A stretch of DNA of 44,021 nt, from assembly GCA_013287375.1 (NCBI GenBank), contig JABDDX010000014.1:1-44021 (forward strand), read 5' to 3'. The notes beneath the pieces were generated by a model. It worked only from the letters and a program-made list of their open reading frames with translations. It had not been told where the DNA came from and searched no databases. Origin of the DNA: Bacteroidota bacterium. Lineage in GTDB: Bacteria; Bacteroidota; Bacteroidia; Sphingobacteriales; Sphingobacteriaceae. Positions 16,526 through 25,068 of this stretch are shown here, one piece after another. The stretch's first letter is position 1, and each line of letters begins with the position of its first letter. The position numbers and the translations under genes are program-made.

Positions 16526-16795
16526 CTATTCGCGATCTAAATCATCCTCGTCGGGGTTTAGCAAATATTCAAACTGCTCATGCCCGTTGTGGAATATAAA
16601 TTTTATGCGCTGTTTACCCTCTTCTATGTCTAAAGACATGGCCCCAAGCGCAGTTGGTATATTATCCCTGATCAATTTAATGTCGGTTATGTTGGGCATC
16701 TCAATAAATATATCATCACCCTGCGGGCTGATTTTCCAACCCTGCAAATGAGCATGATTCAGGGTATCGATCCATTTTTGCTGATAGAAATTCAT
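16526..16795 (-). CDS. Small acidic protein of unknown function
   Basis: An 89-residue soluble protein without signal peptide. It starts MNFYQQKWIDTLNHAHLQGW and ends in a very acidic tail (LLNPDEDDLDRE). I do not recognise a family. The frame is convergent with the MFS gene and ends exactly where that gene ends; the frame has its own start and a 60-base upstream gap, and its codon use looks like its neighbours, so it is probably real. Confidence 0.6.
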   Translation of the reverse strand: MNFYQQKWIDTLNHAHLQGWKISPQGDDIFIEMPNITDIKLIRDNIPTALGAMSLDIEEGKQRIKFIFHNGHEQFEYLLNPDEDDLDRE

Positions 16796-16857
16796 AGCAG
16801 ATAATTTATATCCTTTATTAAGGAATCAACGTGCCAATGGTTTTATACTATAGATAA

Positions 16858-18111
16858 TTAATTGCTTTTTTGGGCTAATTTACCAATGGTGAGGCCCTGC
16901 ACTGTTACTGAAAAAATTACGATGAGGTAGGTGATCAATACAAATTCATTCCGGTGCATAGCTTCGGGTAATGATAATGCCATGGCTACCGAAAGGCCGC
17001 CCCTTAATCCGCCCCAGGTTAACATCGCGATCGCATTCTTCTCAAATTTTATCCAAAACCGCAAAACAGCTATTGGTAGGAACACACAAATGTATCGTGC
17101 AAATAAAACTACAAATATCATTATAAAGCCAATGAGCATAACGGTTGGATCAATTTTTATCACCAGCATTTCCAGGCCCATCAACAAAAAAAGAATAGCG
17201 TTAAATATTTCATCCAGCATATCCCAAAACTTTAGCAGATGGTCCCGGGTAATTTCCGAAAAACCTTTGCGCTTACCCTTTGTGCCAATAATAATACCTG
17301 CAATAATAATGGCCAATGGCCCCGAGAGGTGAAGATGATCTGCCAGTGCATACCCGCACATTACTACGGTTAGCGTAATAAGTACTTCAACACTATAATT
17401 GTCTATCGCTTTAATCAAAAAATAAGCTAAATACCCTATTGCACCACCAAAAACTATTCCACCACCTGCCTCTTTTACAAAAAGGAGGGCCGTGCTATTT
17501 ATAGAGAATTTGGCCATTCCATTTGTGGCAATCTCCAGTATTGTTAGAAATATTACGACACCCACACCGTCATTGAATAATGATTCGCCGGCAATTTTAA
17601 GTTCGAGGGATTTTGGTATACCCACTCGTTTGAGTATCCCCATAACAGCAATAGGGTCGGTAGGCGATATCAATGCTCCAAATAATAAGCAATAGATGTA
17701 CGGTATAGCGAATTGAAATATCTGGAAGAGGTAGTAAGCCATCACACTTACTAAAAAAGTTGAAATGAATGTGCCAATTGTAGATAGAATAATTACAGGC
17801 CATATTTCATCTTTAAGTTTATTGGCATCAATATGCAGTGCCCCGGCAAATAATAAAAAGCCGAGCATTATTTTCATTAACACCTGTTCAAAATTAATGT
17901 TGGCTACAAGCTTATGTGCTTCTGTTGAAAATGTTGGTATTAAGTTGCCGACTAAAACAATAAGCAACGATGAAAACATAGCCAATATCATTATGCCAAT
18001 AGTGCCGGGCAATTTAATCCATCGCTCATTAACGTAGGCGAAGACGGCAGTAAGGAAAATGATTACGGATATTATTTGATAGATTTCCAACGCGAGAATG
18101 TTTGATTCCAC
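16858..18111 (-). CDS. Na+(K+)/H+ antiporter, CPA1/NhaP type
   Basis: A 417-residue membrane protein with about 12 transmembrane segments. Hallmarks of CPA1 exchangers are present: GALISPTDPIAVMGIL (the TDP ion-path motif) and GESLFNDGVGVVIF (the ND motif), plus LTWGGLRGGLSVAMAL. It exchanges cytoplasmic Na+ or K+ for protons and helps pH and salt homeostasis. It lacks the long regulatory C-terminus of some NhaP proteins. The gene is divergent from the mla operon, with 181 bases between the start codons. Confidence 0.92.
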   Translation of the reverse strand: MESNILALEIYQIISVIIFLTAVFAYVNERWIKLPGTIGIMILAMFSSLLIVLVGNLIPTFSTEAHKLVANINFEQVLMKIMLGFLLFAGALHIDANKLKDEIWPVIILSTIGTFISTFLVSVMAYYLFQIFQFAIPYIYCLLFGALISPTDPIAVMGILKRVGIPKSLELKIAGESLFNDGVGVVIFLTILEIATNGMAKFSINSTALLFVKEAGGGIVFGGAIGYLAYFLIKAIDNYSVEVLITLTVVMCGYALADHLHLSGPLAIIIAGIIIGTKGKRKGFSEITRDHLLKFWDMLDEIFNAILFLLMGLEMLVIKIDPTVMLIGFIMIFVVLFARYICVFLPIAVLRFWIKFEKNAIAMLTWGGLRGGLSVAMALSLPEAMHRNEFVLITYLIVIFSVTVQGLTIGKLAQKSN

Positions 18112-18274
18112 AAATTACTATAAATTACTTTAATATGGCGTATGGTGGGTAAATCTTAATATTACGTCAATATTCAATTATCATATTTTTATAATAATTG
18201 TTAAAATATACACTCATATCAAACAATATGGGTTAATTTTTTGTAAGATTACTTAATCATTACAGGCATATTAA

Positions 18275-18282
18275 TACCTTTG
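18275..18282 (+). promoter_or_regulatory. -7 box (TACCTTTG) of the mla operon
   Basis: TACCTTTG ends 10 bases before the ATG at 18293, so the leader would be only a few bases. It is the only such box on this strand in the divergent region. Confidence 0.5.
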
Positions 18283-18292
18283 TCCCCAATTG

Positions 18293-19114
18293 ATGGATAC
18301 AACTGATACCACACCCATAATACCAAAACCCGTGAAGCAAAAACGATTTGCAGGCTTTAGAAAAAGCCTGACCGATTTTTTTGCCAGTCTTTATAATATC
18401 AATAGCTTCATAATCCGCTTTTTTAAGGAAGCCTTTTTGCCTCCTTATGAGTTTAAAGAAATTATAAGGCAATGTTATGAAACAGGTGTACGGTCGTTCA
18501 CACTAATCTCACTAACAGGTTTTATTGTCGGGTTGATATTTACCAAGCAATCGCGGCCTTCACTGGCTGAGTTTGGTGCGACATCATGGCTGCCCTCATT
18601 GGTATCCATTGCCATTATGCGTGCCCTTGCACCGCTGGTAACCGCGCTTATTGCCGCAGGTAAGGTAGGTTCAAGTATTGGCGCCGAGTTAGGCTCCATG
18701 CGGGTAACCGAGCAAATTGATGCTATGGAAGTATCGGGCACAAACCCTTTTAAATTTTTGGTTTGTACAAGGGTATTGGCCACCACGTTAACCATTCCTA
18801 TTTTGGCTACCTATACTGGTTTAATATCAATCCTGGGGGGCTTTTTAAACGTATATGTAAATGAAGGCACCAGTTACCGCACTTATATAGGTCAGGTTTT
18901 TGATCCATTGAGTTTTATTGATTTTACGGCTGCCTTAATTAAATCTATAGTATTTGGGTTTACTATTGGTATTGTAGGCTGCTACCAGGGTTATAACTCA
19001 AGCAGTGGTACCGAGGGCGTTGGGAAAGCAGCCAATGGCGCGGTAGTTACCGCCATGTTTTTAATATTTATTGAGGAAATTACCATTGTGCAAATAACCA
19101 GCTGGTTCAGATAA
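18293..19114 (+). CDS. mlaE: MlaE-type ABC transporter permease (phospholipid transport)
   Basis: A 273-residue membrane protein of the MlaE/YrbE family with five or six membrane helices. Typical segments are FTLISLTGFIVGLIFTKQ, the glycine-rich AAGKVGSSIGAELGSMRV followed by EQIDAMEVSGTNP (the MlaE signature), and GCYQGY near the C-terminus. With MlaF and MlaD it forms the inner-membrane machine moving phospholipids between inner and outer membranes. I start at ATG 18293; the preceding TTG is in frame but less likely. One base separates its stop from mlaF. The cytoplasmic N-terminal tail of about 50 residues is longer than in E. coli. Confidence 0.95.
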   Translation: MDTTDTTPIIPKPVKQKRFAGFRKSLTDFFASLYNINSFIIRFFKEAFLPPYEFKEIIRQCYETGVRSFTLISLTGFIVGLIFTKQSRPSLAEFGATSWLPSLVSIAIMRALAPLVTALIAAGKVGSSIGAELGSMRVTEQIDAMEVSGTNPFKFLVCTRVLATTLTIPILATYTGLISILGGFLNVYVNEGTSYRTYIGQVFDPLSFIDFTAALIKSIVFGFTIGIVGCYQGYNSSSGTEGVGKAANGAVVTAMFLIFIEEITIVQITSWFR

Positions 19115-19115
19115 T

Positions 19116-19889
19116 ATGGAAAAGCAAAAAGCACCTATAGATCATAAAAACGCGGTAATTCGTGTGCATGGGCTTAAAAAAGCTTTTGGCGACTATGAAG
19201 TATTGCGTGGTATCAACCTGGAATTATACCAGGGTGAAAATCTGGTGGTACTGGGCCGGTCAGGTACAGGTAAATCGGTATTGATTAAAGTAATATCAGG
19301 CTTATTGCAAGCCGATGCAGGTACAGTTGAAGTATTAGGACAGAATATAGACCAGTTAACCACCAGAGAATTACAGGCATTGCGCATCCGAATCGGGTTC
19401 TCGTTTCAGAATAGCGCCTTATATGATAGTATGACGGTGCGTAAAAATCTGGAATTTCCGCTAGTACGAAACCGCAGGGGTATTGGCCGAAAGGAAATAG
19501 ACACATCTGTTGAACGTGTTTTAGAAGCAGTAGGTTTGGCACAAACCATCAACCAAATGCCATCGGAGCTATCGGGCGGGCAGCGCAAGCGTATTGGCAT
19601 TGCCCGTACGTTGATACTGAACCCCGAAATAATGCTGTATGATGAACCAACAGCAGGTCTTGACCCGATTACGTGTATCGAAATAAACGAGCTTATTAAT
19701 GAGGTGCAGGAGAGATATAAAACATCATCTATCATTATAACGCACGATTTAACCTGTGCTAAACAAACAGGCGACAGGATTGCGATGTTACTTGACGGGA
19801 AATTTCAGCGGGAAGGTTCTTTTGAACACGTATTTGATACGGATAATGCCCGGATAAAACCATTTTTTGATTACAATTTTATAAAATAG
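19116..19889 (+). CDS. mlaF: MlaF-type ABC transporter ATP-binding protein
   Basis: A 257-residue ATPase. Walker A is GRSGTGKS, the signature motif LSGGQRKRIGIART, and Walker B IMLYDEPTAGLDP, followed by the switch histidine in IIITHD. It powers lipid movement by the MlaE permease on the cytoplasmic face. It follows mlaE by one base and precedes mlaD by 17. No mlaB-like STAS gene lies nearby, which is usual for Bacteroidota mla operons. Confidence 0.96.
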   Translation: MEKQKAPIDHKNAVIRVHGLKKAFGDYEVLRGINLELYQGENLVVLGRSGTGKSVLIKVISGLLQADAGTVEVLGQNIDQLTTRELQALRIRIGFSFQNSALYDSMTVRKNLEFPLVRNRRGIGRKEIDTSVERVLEAVGLAQTINQMPSELSGGQRKRIGIARTLILNPEIMLYDEPTAGLDPITCIEINELINEVQERYKTSSIIITHDLTCAKQTGDRIAMLLDGKFQREGSFEHVFDTDNARIKPFFDYNFIK

Positions 19890-19906
19890 ATATTTACCAT
19901 AATATT

Positions 19907-20902
19907 ATGGATTTAAGAGAAAACAGGCGTGCGGTAATAGTCGGATTATTTTTAGCCATTGGGTTAATTGTATTCATCCTGGGTGTATTTACATTAGGCG
20001 GTCAGTCAAAAAGTTTTTCAAAAAGCGTACATATCAGCGCCGTATTTGATGATGTTGCTGGTTTGAAAAAAGGCAATAACGTTTGGTTCTCTGGCGTAAA
20101 AGTGGGTACCATAAGCGATATACATTTTACCGGCCCATCGCAGGTTGATGTTAAAATGAGTGTTGATGAAAATTCACGCCAATACATTCATGATAACGCG
20201 CAAGTGCACATTGGTTCCGATGGATTGATTGGTAACAAGATCATCGTTATTGATGGTGGAAGCCCGCAAGCGCCAATTATTCGCGAAGGTGACATATTGC
20301 AATCGGCAAAGATTGTTTCTACCGATGATATCATCAAAACAGTACAGCAAAATAACGAGAACCTGTTAGCCATAACCAGCGATTTTAAATTACTGAGCCA
20401 TAAGATATTACAAGGTAAAGGAACAGTAGGCACACTTTTGGCTGATAGCCTGATGGGTGTACAGCTAAAGGAATCGATGCATAACCTGCAAATAGCTACA
20501 CAAAGCGCGGCGGTAATGGCTAATAACCTTACTAAATTCAGCAGCAAACTAAGCACTAAAGGCGGCCTTGCTGATAAGATATTTACCGACACGGTTACAT
20601 TTAACAGGATACAAGGTGCTGTAGCACAGCTAAAAGCAGCTGCCGATAACGCCAAAACCTTAACTGATAACCTTAATACAGCCAGCAACAAGCTAAACAG
20701 TACCGATAATGTTCTTGGTGTTCTGTTAAACGACAAAGCCCGTGCAGCTAAAGTGCAAACCAGCATTGATAACCTGCAGCAGAGCTCAGTTAAGCTGAAT
20801 GATGACCTGGAGGCTGCACAGCATAACTTTTTCTTAAAAGGTTTCTTTAAAGACCGTGCTAAAGCAAAAGCTGATAGTTTAAAAAAGGCAGGCAAACAAT
20901 AA
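19907..20902 (+). CDS. mlaD: MlaD-type MCE-domain lipid-transport protein
   Basis: A 331-residue protein with one N-terminal membrane helix (about 8-28) and an MCE domain (about 38-115) opening with the typical VHISAVFDDVAGLKKGNNVWFSG-like region and ending LIGNKIIVIDGG. The remainder (about 150-310) is a long polar helical region rich in Asn, Lys and Ala with heptad-like spacing, probably a coiled stalk as in longer MCE proteins. It presents lipids in the periplasm to a partner. E. coli MlaD is about 180 residues; this extended form is closer to the tube or needle type. Last gene of the mlaEFD operon; a hairpin follows 14 bases later. Confidence 0.93.
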   Translation: MDLRENRRAVIVGLFLAIGLIVFILGVFTLGGQSKSFSKSVHISAVFDDVAGLKKGNNVWFSGVKVGTISDIHFTGPSQVDVKMSVDENSRQYIHDNAQVHIGSDGLIGNKIIVIDGGSPQAPIIREGDILQSAKIVSTDDIIKTVQQNNENLLAITSDFKLLSHKILQGKGTVGTLLADSLMGVQLKESMHNLQIATQSAAVMANNLTKFSSKLSTKGGLADKIFTDTVTFNRIQGAVAQLKAAADNAKTLTDNLNTASNKLNSTDNVLGVLLNDKARAAKVQTSIDNLQQSSVKLNDDLEAAQHNFFLKGFFKDRAKAKADSLKKAGKQ

Positions 20903-20916
20903 TTTGTTAACCGTAT

Positions 20917-20937
20917 TGTACCACGATAAATGGTACA
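20917..20937 (+). terminator. Hairpin after mlaD
   Basis: TGTACCA and TGGTACA form a 7-base stem with a 7-base loop 14 bases after the mlaD stop. It is followed by CTTTTGGGG, a poor T-run, so termination may be partial. Confidence 0.45.
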
Positions 20938-20999
20938 CTTTTGGGGTTAAAAAGAACGTATTTTTTTTGGCCAAAATAGAAAATTAGGTCTGTGCGATA

Positions 21000-21022
21000 C
21001 CTTTCCCTAATATAGGGAAAGG
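21000..21022. other. Perfect 10-base-stem hairpin upstream of the small charged protein gene
   Basis: CCTTTCCCTA and TAGGGAAAGG pair perfectly around a three-base loop. It lies 67 bases upstream of the ATG at 21090. With no T-run after it, it could be a structured leader element or an operator for a dimeric regulator. Confidence 0.4.
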
Positions 21023-21089
21023 AGGAGGATAGGGTCAATATGCAACAAACCATTCCCATCATAACCTGTTACCATATAAACCGGTAGTT

Positions 21090-21242
21090 ATGAAAAATAA
21101 AACAACCCCAAAAAGGGAAGGCACAGTAAAAACTCCCGCTCCCCAAACCGAGGAGTTAAAAACTGAACCACCCATCAGCGAAAAGGATGAGGTGAAAAAA
21201 GCTGAAGAAAAAACGATCAAAGCTACCCGTAAGCATTTGTAA
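21090..21242 (+). CDS. 50-residue Lys/Glu-rich small protein
   Basis: A short frame (ATG 21090, TAA 21240-21242) beginning MKNKTTPKREGTVKTPAPQ and ending TIKATRKHL. It has no hydrophobic segment or cysteine; about half of its residues are Lys, Glu, Asp, Arg, Thr or Pro, so it is probably disordered and cytoplasmic. It fills an otherwise empty 380-base gap. I recognise no family. Its codons look like those of neighbouring genes. It could be a small nucleic-acid or protein-binding factor; being spurious is still possible. Confidence 0.5.
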   Translation: MKNKTTPKREGTVKTPAPQTEELKTEPPISEKDEVKKAEEKTIKATRKHL

Positions 21243-21282
21243 TGCTTTCTTATTAATTTAGGCGATTATAACATCCTCTAAC

Positions 21283-21675
21283 ATGAAATACATATTGCCT
21301 TTTGTCGCCTTTATCCTCCTGATCCAATCTTGTAAACCGGCTATTAAGTCTTCTGATCTTTACGGTACCTGGAAGTATCAGAAAGTAGAAAATCCAAATG
21401 AAAAACCGCCAGATAGCGTAGGGCATGATGAGTTGCAGGCACAAGCTCCCTTTATCAAATTTACTAAAAGCGATAGCCTGATTATTGTTTGGGGTGGTAA
21501 GATGTTATCACACGGTAAATTCCGCATGGATGGCAATAACATCAGTTATACAGAAAACCTGACTGATGGTTCTACAAGGACATTCCCATTCTATATTTCA
21601 AAAATAGATGACAAAAATTTAGTCTTTGAAACGCTTGGCGAACAGGGGACAAGGGTTACAGCTGTTAAGGAATAA
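21283..21675 (+). CDS. Lipocalin-like lipoprotein, function unknown
   Basis: A 130-residue protein with a lipoprotein signal (MKYILPFVAFILLIQSC; Cys17 predicted lipidated) followed by SSDLYGTWKYQKVENP, the W-containing first strand common to Bacteroidota lipocalin-like proteins, then alternating strands (SLIIVWGGKMLSHGKFRM, NISYTENL, LVFETLGEQGTRVTAV). Probably anchored to the outer membrane on the periplasmic side. No ligand can be named. It ends 2 bases before the stop of the convergent MFS gene. Confidence 0.72.
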   Translation: MKYILPFVAFILLIQSCKPAIKSSDLYGTWKYQKVENPNEKPPDSVGHDELQAQAPFIKFTKSDSLIIVWGGKMLSHGKFRMDGNNISYTENLTDGSTRTFPFYISKIDDKNLVFETLGEQGTRVTAVKE

Positions 21676-21677
21676 TC

Positions 21678-22904
21678 TTAATGCCCCACAGGCATAGTCG
21701 TTTTATCCGGCTCAATTTCCTCCACAATAAAGCACCTGCCGATAAGTAAAATACATAAAGCTATAACTGACGATATAGAAATAATTACCGCCATTGAAAA
21801 TGGCGAGATGGTAGTAAACAAACTTACAGAATAGGTGGCGAACGCGCCTATGCCCAACTGCATGGCGCCCATAAGCGATGACGCTGTTCCCGCGTTTTTA
21901 GAGAAAGGCGCTAAAGACAACGCCGAAGCATTAGGATTAATAATACCTACGCCGCACAGGATCAAAAATATCATAGCAAGTGTTCCGCTCAACCCAAACC
22001 AGCCGTTGTATGATTCTATCAAATAAAAAACGGCTACTATAGCTTGCCCTATCAAAGCAACTATAACAATACGTTCACTGCGAAAGTATTTGAGCAGCAC
22101 ATTATTCAATTGGCTGGAGCCGATGAAGGCGATGGACAGAAAAGCAAAGATCCAACCGTAAACTTTACCGTTTACATGAAAATACTCCATAAATACAGCC
22201 GGTGATCCTGCAACATAGGCAAACAATCCTGCGAATGCAAGTGATGATGTTATGGCATAGGTATAAAACTGTGGTACGGTCAATACTGATAAAAAGCTCT
22301 TGATTATGGGTAGTGGTTTTAAAGAATAGGAGGTATCGGCTTTGTAACTCTCGGGCAAAGCGAATATTACCGCTATCAGTATCAGTGCTGCAATGCTCAG
22401 CAACATAATAAAAACAGATTGCCAGCCAAAAGCCGCGGTAAGGTAACTACCTACCGTTGGCGCTATCATAGGCGATGCGCCAAGTACCAATACCAGCAAA
22501 GCAAAAACTTTAGCATTATCCTTCACGGGGAAAATATCGCGTACCATAGCCATTGCCGCTACACCCGCCGCGCAGGCCCCTATCGCCTGTATAAAGCGCA
22601 GCATAATAAGTGTATTGATAGAGGTAGCAGAGAAACATCCCACAGAAACAACAATATATAATGCCAGGCCAAAATATAATGGCTTTTTGCGCCCGAAACG
22701 GTCCATCAACGGCCCGTAAAGCAATTGCCCAAAAGCCAACCCAATGAAAAAGCTAGATAACGAACGGGCAACCTCGGCGGTAGTAGTATGCAGGGCTTTG
22801 GCAATAGCAGGGAAACCCGGCAGGTACATATCAATACTAAAAGGGCTCAACGCGGTCAACAGACCCAGTATCAGGATAAGAAAGAAATAACGTTTACGGG
22901 TCAT
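21678..22904 (-). CDS. Bcr/CflA-type multidrug MFS transporter
   Basis: A 408-residue membrane protein with 12 transmembrane segments. The start (LTALSPFSIDMYLPGFPAIAK) and the loop GPLMDRFGRKKPLY are typical of the Bcr/CflA drug-resistance family (DHA1). It exports drugs or other small molecules by proton antiport; the true substrate is not known. The 3' end almost overlaps the convergent lipoprotein gene. A TACCTTTG box on this strand lies 20 bases before its ATG. Confidence 0.9.
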   Translation of the reverse strand: MTRKRYFFLILILGLLTALSPFSIDMYLPGFPAIAKALHTTTAEVARSLSSFFIGLAFGQLLYGPLMDRFGRKKPLYFGLALYIVVSVGCFSATSINTLIMLRFIQAIGACAAGVAAMAMVRDIFPVKDNAKVFALLVLVLGASPMIAPTVGSYLTAAFGWQSVFIMLLSIAALILIAVIFALPESYKADTSYSLKPLPIIKSFLSVLTVPQFYTYAITSSLAFAGLFAYVAGSPAVFMEYFHVNGKVYGWIFAFLSIAFIGSSQLNNVLLKYFRSERIVIVALIGQAIVAVFYLIESYNGWFGLSGTLAMIFLILCGVGIINPNASALSLAPFSKNAGTASSLMGAMQLGIGAFATYSVSLFTTISPFSMAVIISISSVIALCILLIGRCFIVEEIEPDKTTMPVGH

Positions 22905-22924
22905 GTATTAATAAATAGCTGCGG

Positions 22925-22932
22925 CAAAGGTA
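22925..22932 (-). promoter_or_regulatory. -7 box (TACCTTTG) for the Bcr/CflA transporter
   Basis: Reading the minus strand, TACCTTTG ends about 20 bases before the ATG at 22904. It lies in the 54-base gap after the VOC gene, so the transporter may have its own promoter as well as read-through from upstream. Confidence 0.45.
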
Positions 22933-22958
22933 ACAATTGCAGTTTGATAGAATGGATG

Positions 22959-23489
22959 CTATTTAGCAGGTTCCCATAATTCAACTTTATTGCCTTCCAG
23001 GTCAAGTATATGTACAAATTTGCCGTAGGGTGAGTCTTCAATTTTATCTACAATAGTTACCCCATTGCTTTTTAAATCCTCTACCAATCCTTCCAGGTCT
23101 TCTACCCGGTAATTAATCATAAAATCTTTTTTCGAAGGTTCAAAATATTTAGTATCTTCTTTAAACGGGCTCCATGTGGTTGATCCTTCCTTTTTAGGGT
23201 CGTCTTTTTCCAGCCAATCAAAAGTAGCGCCGTAGTCGGTAGCCGGTACTCCAAGATTTTTGGCGTACCATTCCCTCATTTCTTTCGGATTATCGCTTTT
23301 AAAAAATATACCGCCAATGCCGGTTACTTTTTTTGATTGAGATTTTTGTTGATCGCTCATATTTGGTTTTTTTTGATGGTTAGGTAATGCAAAAACGTCA
23401 GACATATTTAATCCGACACCGACCGCAATAGCCCCGGTGACTGACTTCTTTATAAAGTCGCGTCGGGAATCGTTTTCAGTTTTTTTCAT
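22959..23489 (-). CDS. VOC/glyoxalase-fold protein with a Tat-type leader
   Basis: A 176-residue protein. The N-terminus has SRRDFIKKS followed by a hydrophobic stretch (TGAIAVGVGLNMSDVFAL), a clear twin-arginine export signal. Residues about 54-174 form one vicinal-oxygen-chelate domain: GIGGIFFKSDNPKEMREWYAKNLG at the start and FVHILDLEGNKVELWEP at the end, with Glu in the usual metal-ligand place. VOC domains are mostly cytoplasmic. An internal Met (about residue 44, MSDQQKS) could give a leaderless cytoplasmic form. Substrate unknown. It precedes the Bcr/CflA gene in the same direction by 54 bases. Confidence 0.78.
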   Translation of the reverse strand: MKKTENDSRRDFIKKSVTGAIAVGVGLNMSDVFALPNHQKKPNMSDQQKSQSKKVTGIGGIFFKSDNPKEMREWYAKNLGVPATDYGATFDWLEKDDPKKEGSTTWSPFKEDTKYFEPSKKDFMINYRVEDLEGLVEDLKSNGVTIVDKIEDSPYGKFVHILDLEGNKVELWEPAK

Positions 23490-23599
23490 GTATGCAATTT
23501 AAGCATTGTAACAATATAAAATAGTAAGCTGCAAAAAGTTCAAAATCAACAATTGTTATTACTTTAGGAGGGTGATAATTGTATTTTAATAACAAACGG

Positions 23600-23688
23600 G
23601 TCATGCTGAATTTATTTCAGCATCTCTCAAGCAGGATTTACATCATGATTGCTTGTCCTGTGAGATGTCGAAATAAATTCGGCACTAC
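23600..23688. repeat. Imperfect inverted repeat, family A (GTCATGCTGAAT type)
   Basis: The arm at 23600-23626 pairs with 23662-23688 with a few mismatches. The first arm holds a palindrome of its own (GCTGAA/TTCAGC). The spacer end and second arm share CTTGTCCTGTG and GAT with the element at 12962-13039. It ends 15 bases before the GntP-type gene, on whose 5' side it may affect transcription. Confidence 0.75.
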
Positions 23689-23703
23689 TAAATTTATGCG
23701 TTA

Positions 23704-25020
23704 ATGGCCATACTATCTATCTTAATCTGCCTTGTTCTGTTAGTAATACTGGTTACCTGGGCAAAACTCAATCCTTTCGTTGCCTTTTTAATTGTATCCA
23801 TTTTGGCTGGCTTATTATTGGGCATCCCTATGAATAAAGTTATGTCATCGGTAGAATTCGGCCTTGGTGATACACTTAAGCAATTAACGATCATTATTTG
23901 TCTTGGCGCCATGTTAGGCAAGCTGATAGCCGTTAGTGGTGCAGCACAACAAATTACCGAAACCATGGTAAATGCTGTTGGCGAAAAGCGCATTCAATGG
24001 GCTATGGTGGTTACCGGCTTTATTGTGGGGATACCTTTGTTTTACGGTATAGGCTTCGTATTGCTGGTGCCGTTCATCTTTTCAGTAGTTTATAAATACA
24101 AACTACCTGCGGTTTACATTGGTTTGCCTATGCTGGCGGCCTTATCAGTTACGCATGGTTTTTTACCACCGCATCCATCACCAACAGCGCTGGTGGTGAT
24201 GTTTCATGCCAATATGGGGCTTACGCTTATTTATGGCTTAATAATAGCTATACCTGCTATTATACTGGCAGGGCCAGTATTTGCTCAAACACTTAAAAAT
24301 ATTCCCTCAGAGCCATTAAAAACCTTTGTGGCTGATGAGCTGCCATCTGACAAGCTTCCCGGGAGTTTCAAAAGCTTTTTTACGGCCTTGCTGCCGGTTA
24401 TATTGCTAATGCTTACGGCTTTGTTACCTTTTGTTATTCATGGTAAAGGCCACTTATTGCAAATAGTGTCTTTTATAGGCGATCCTGCCATTGTGATGAT
24501 CATATCGCTATTAGTAGCAACTTTTACATTAGGCATCACTCAACAAAAAAACATGAAACAATTGGGCGATATTTATGGTGATGCGATAAAAGATATTGCG
24601 CTTATATTATTGATTATAGGTGGCTCGGGTGCTTTTAAACAAGTACTTACCGATAGCGGAGTAACAACTCAAATAGCAAATACACTGCAAACATATTCGT
24701 TATCGCCGCTTATTTTAGGTTGGCTGATAGCGGCAGTAATCCGGATTTGTATAGGTTCGGCAACCATTGCCGGTTTAACCGCGGCCGGTATTGTATCGGC
24801 ATTGGTACTGCAAGGGCATGTAAATCCTGAGTTGATGGTGCTGTCGATAGGGGCAGGCAGCTTAGCTTTTTCGCATGTTAACGATTCGGGATTTTGGCTG
24901 TTTAAGGAGTATTTTAACCTAACCGTTAAGGATACCTTTCGTTCCTGGTCGGTAATGGAATCATTAGTTTCATTTATTGGTTTGGCTGGTGTTTTACTGC
25001 TGAATCTGGTAGTTAAATAG
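23704..25020 (+). CDS. GntP-family gluconate:H+ symporter
   Basis: A 438-residue permease with about 12 membrane segments. The GntP family pattern is clear: FVAFLIVSILAGLLLGIP near the start, HGFLPPHPSPTALVVMF in the middle (the PPHPSP motif), and GSATIAGLTAAGIV plus SHVNDSGFWLFKEYF near the end. It takes up gluconate or a related sugar acid with protons. No gluconokinase or dehydratase gene is adjacent, so the substrate is inferred from the family. The upstream 214 bases hold an inverted-repeat element. Confidence 0.93.
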   Translation: MAILSILICLVLLVILVTWAKLNPFVAFLIVSILAGLLLGIPMNKVMSSVEFGLGDTLKQLTIIICLGAMLGKLIAVSGAAQQITETMVNAVGEKRIQWAMVVTGFIVGIPLFYGIGFVLLVPFIFSVVYKYKLPAVYIGLPMLAALSVTHGFLPPHPSPTALVVMFHANMGLTLIYGLIIAIPAIILAGPVFAQTLKNIPSEPLKTFVADELPSDKLPGSFKSFFTALLPVILLMLTALLPFVIHGKGHLLQIVSFIGDPAIVMIISLLVATFTLGITQQKNMKQLGDIYGDAIKDIALILLIIGGSGAFKQVLTDSGVTTQIANTLQTYSLSPLILGWLIAAVIRICIGSATIAGLTAAGIVSALVLQGHVNPELMVLSIGAGSLAFSHVNDSGFWLFKEYFNLTVKDTFRSWSVMESLVSFIGLAGVLLLNLVVK

Positions 25021-25068
25021 AATCTTGAGTCTTGACTCTGTTAAATAATGCTTTAATAATTAATTCTG

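Noticed and set aside
20188-20895. 235-codon frame on the minus strand opposite mlaD
   Set aside because: It is the shadow of mlaD, with Leu/Ser/Cys-rich translation and no signal or domain; mlaD codon use is normal.
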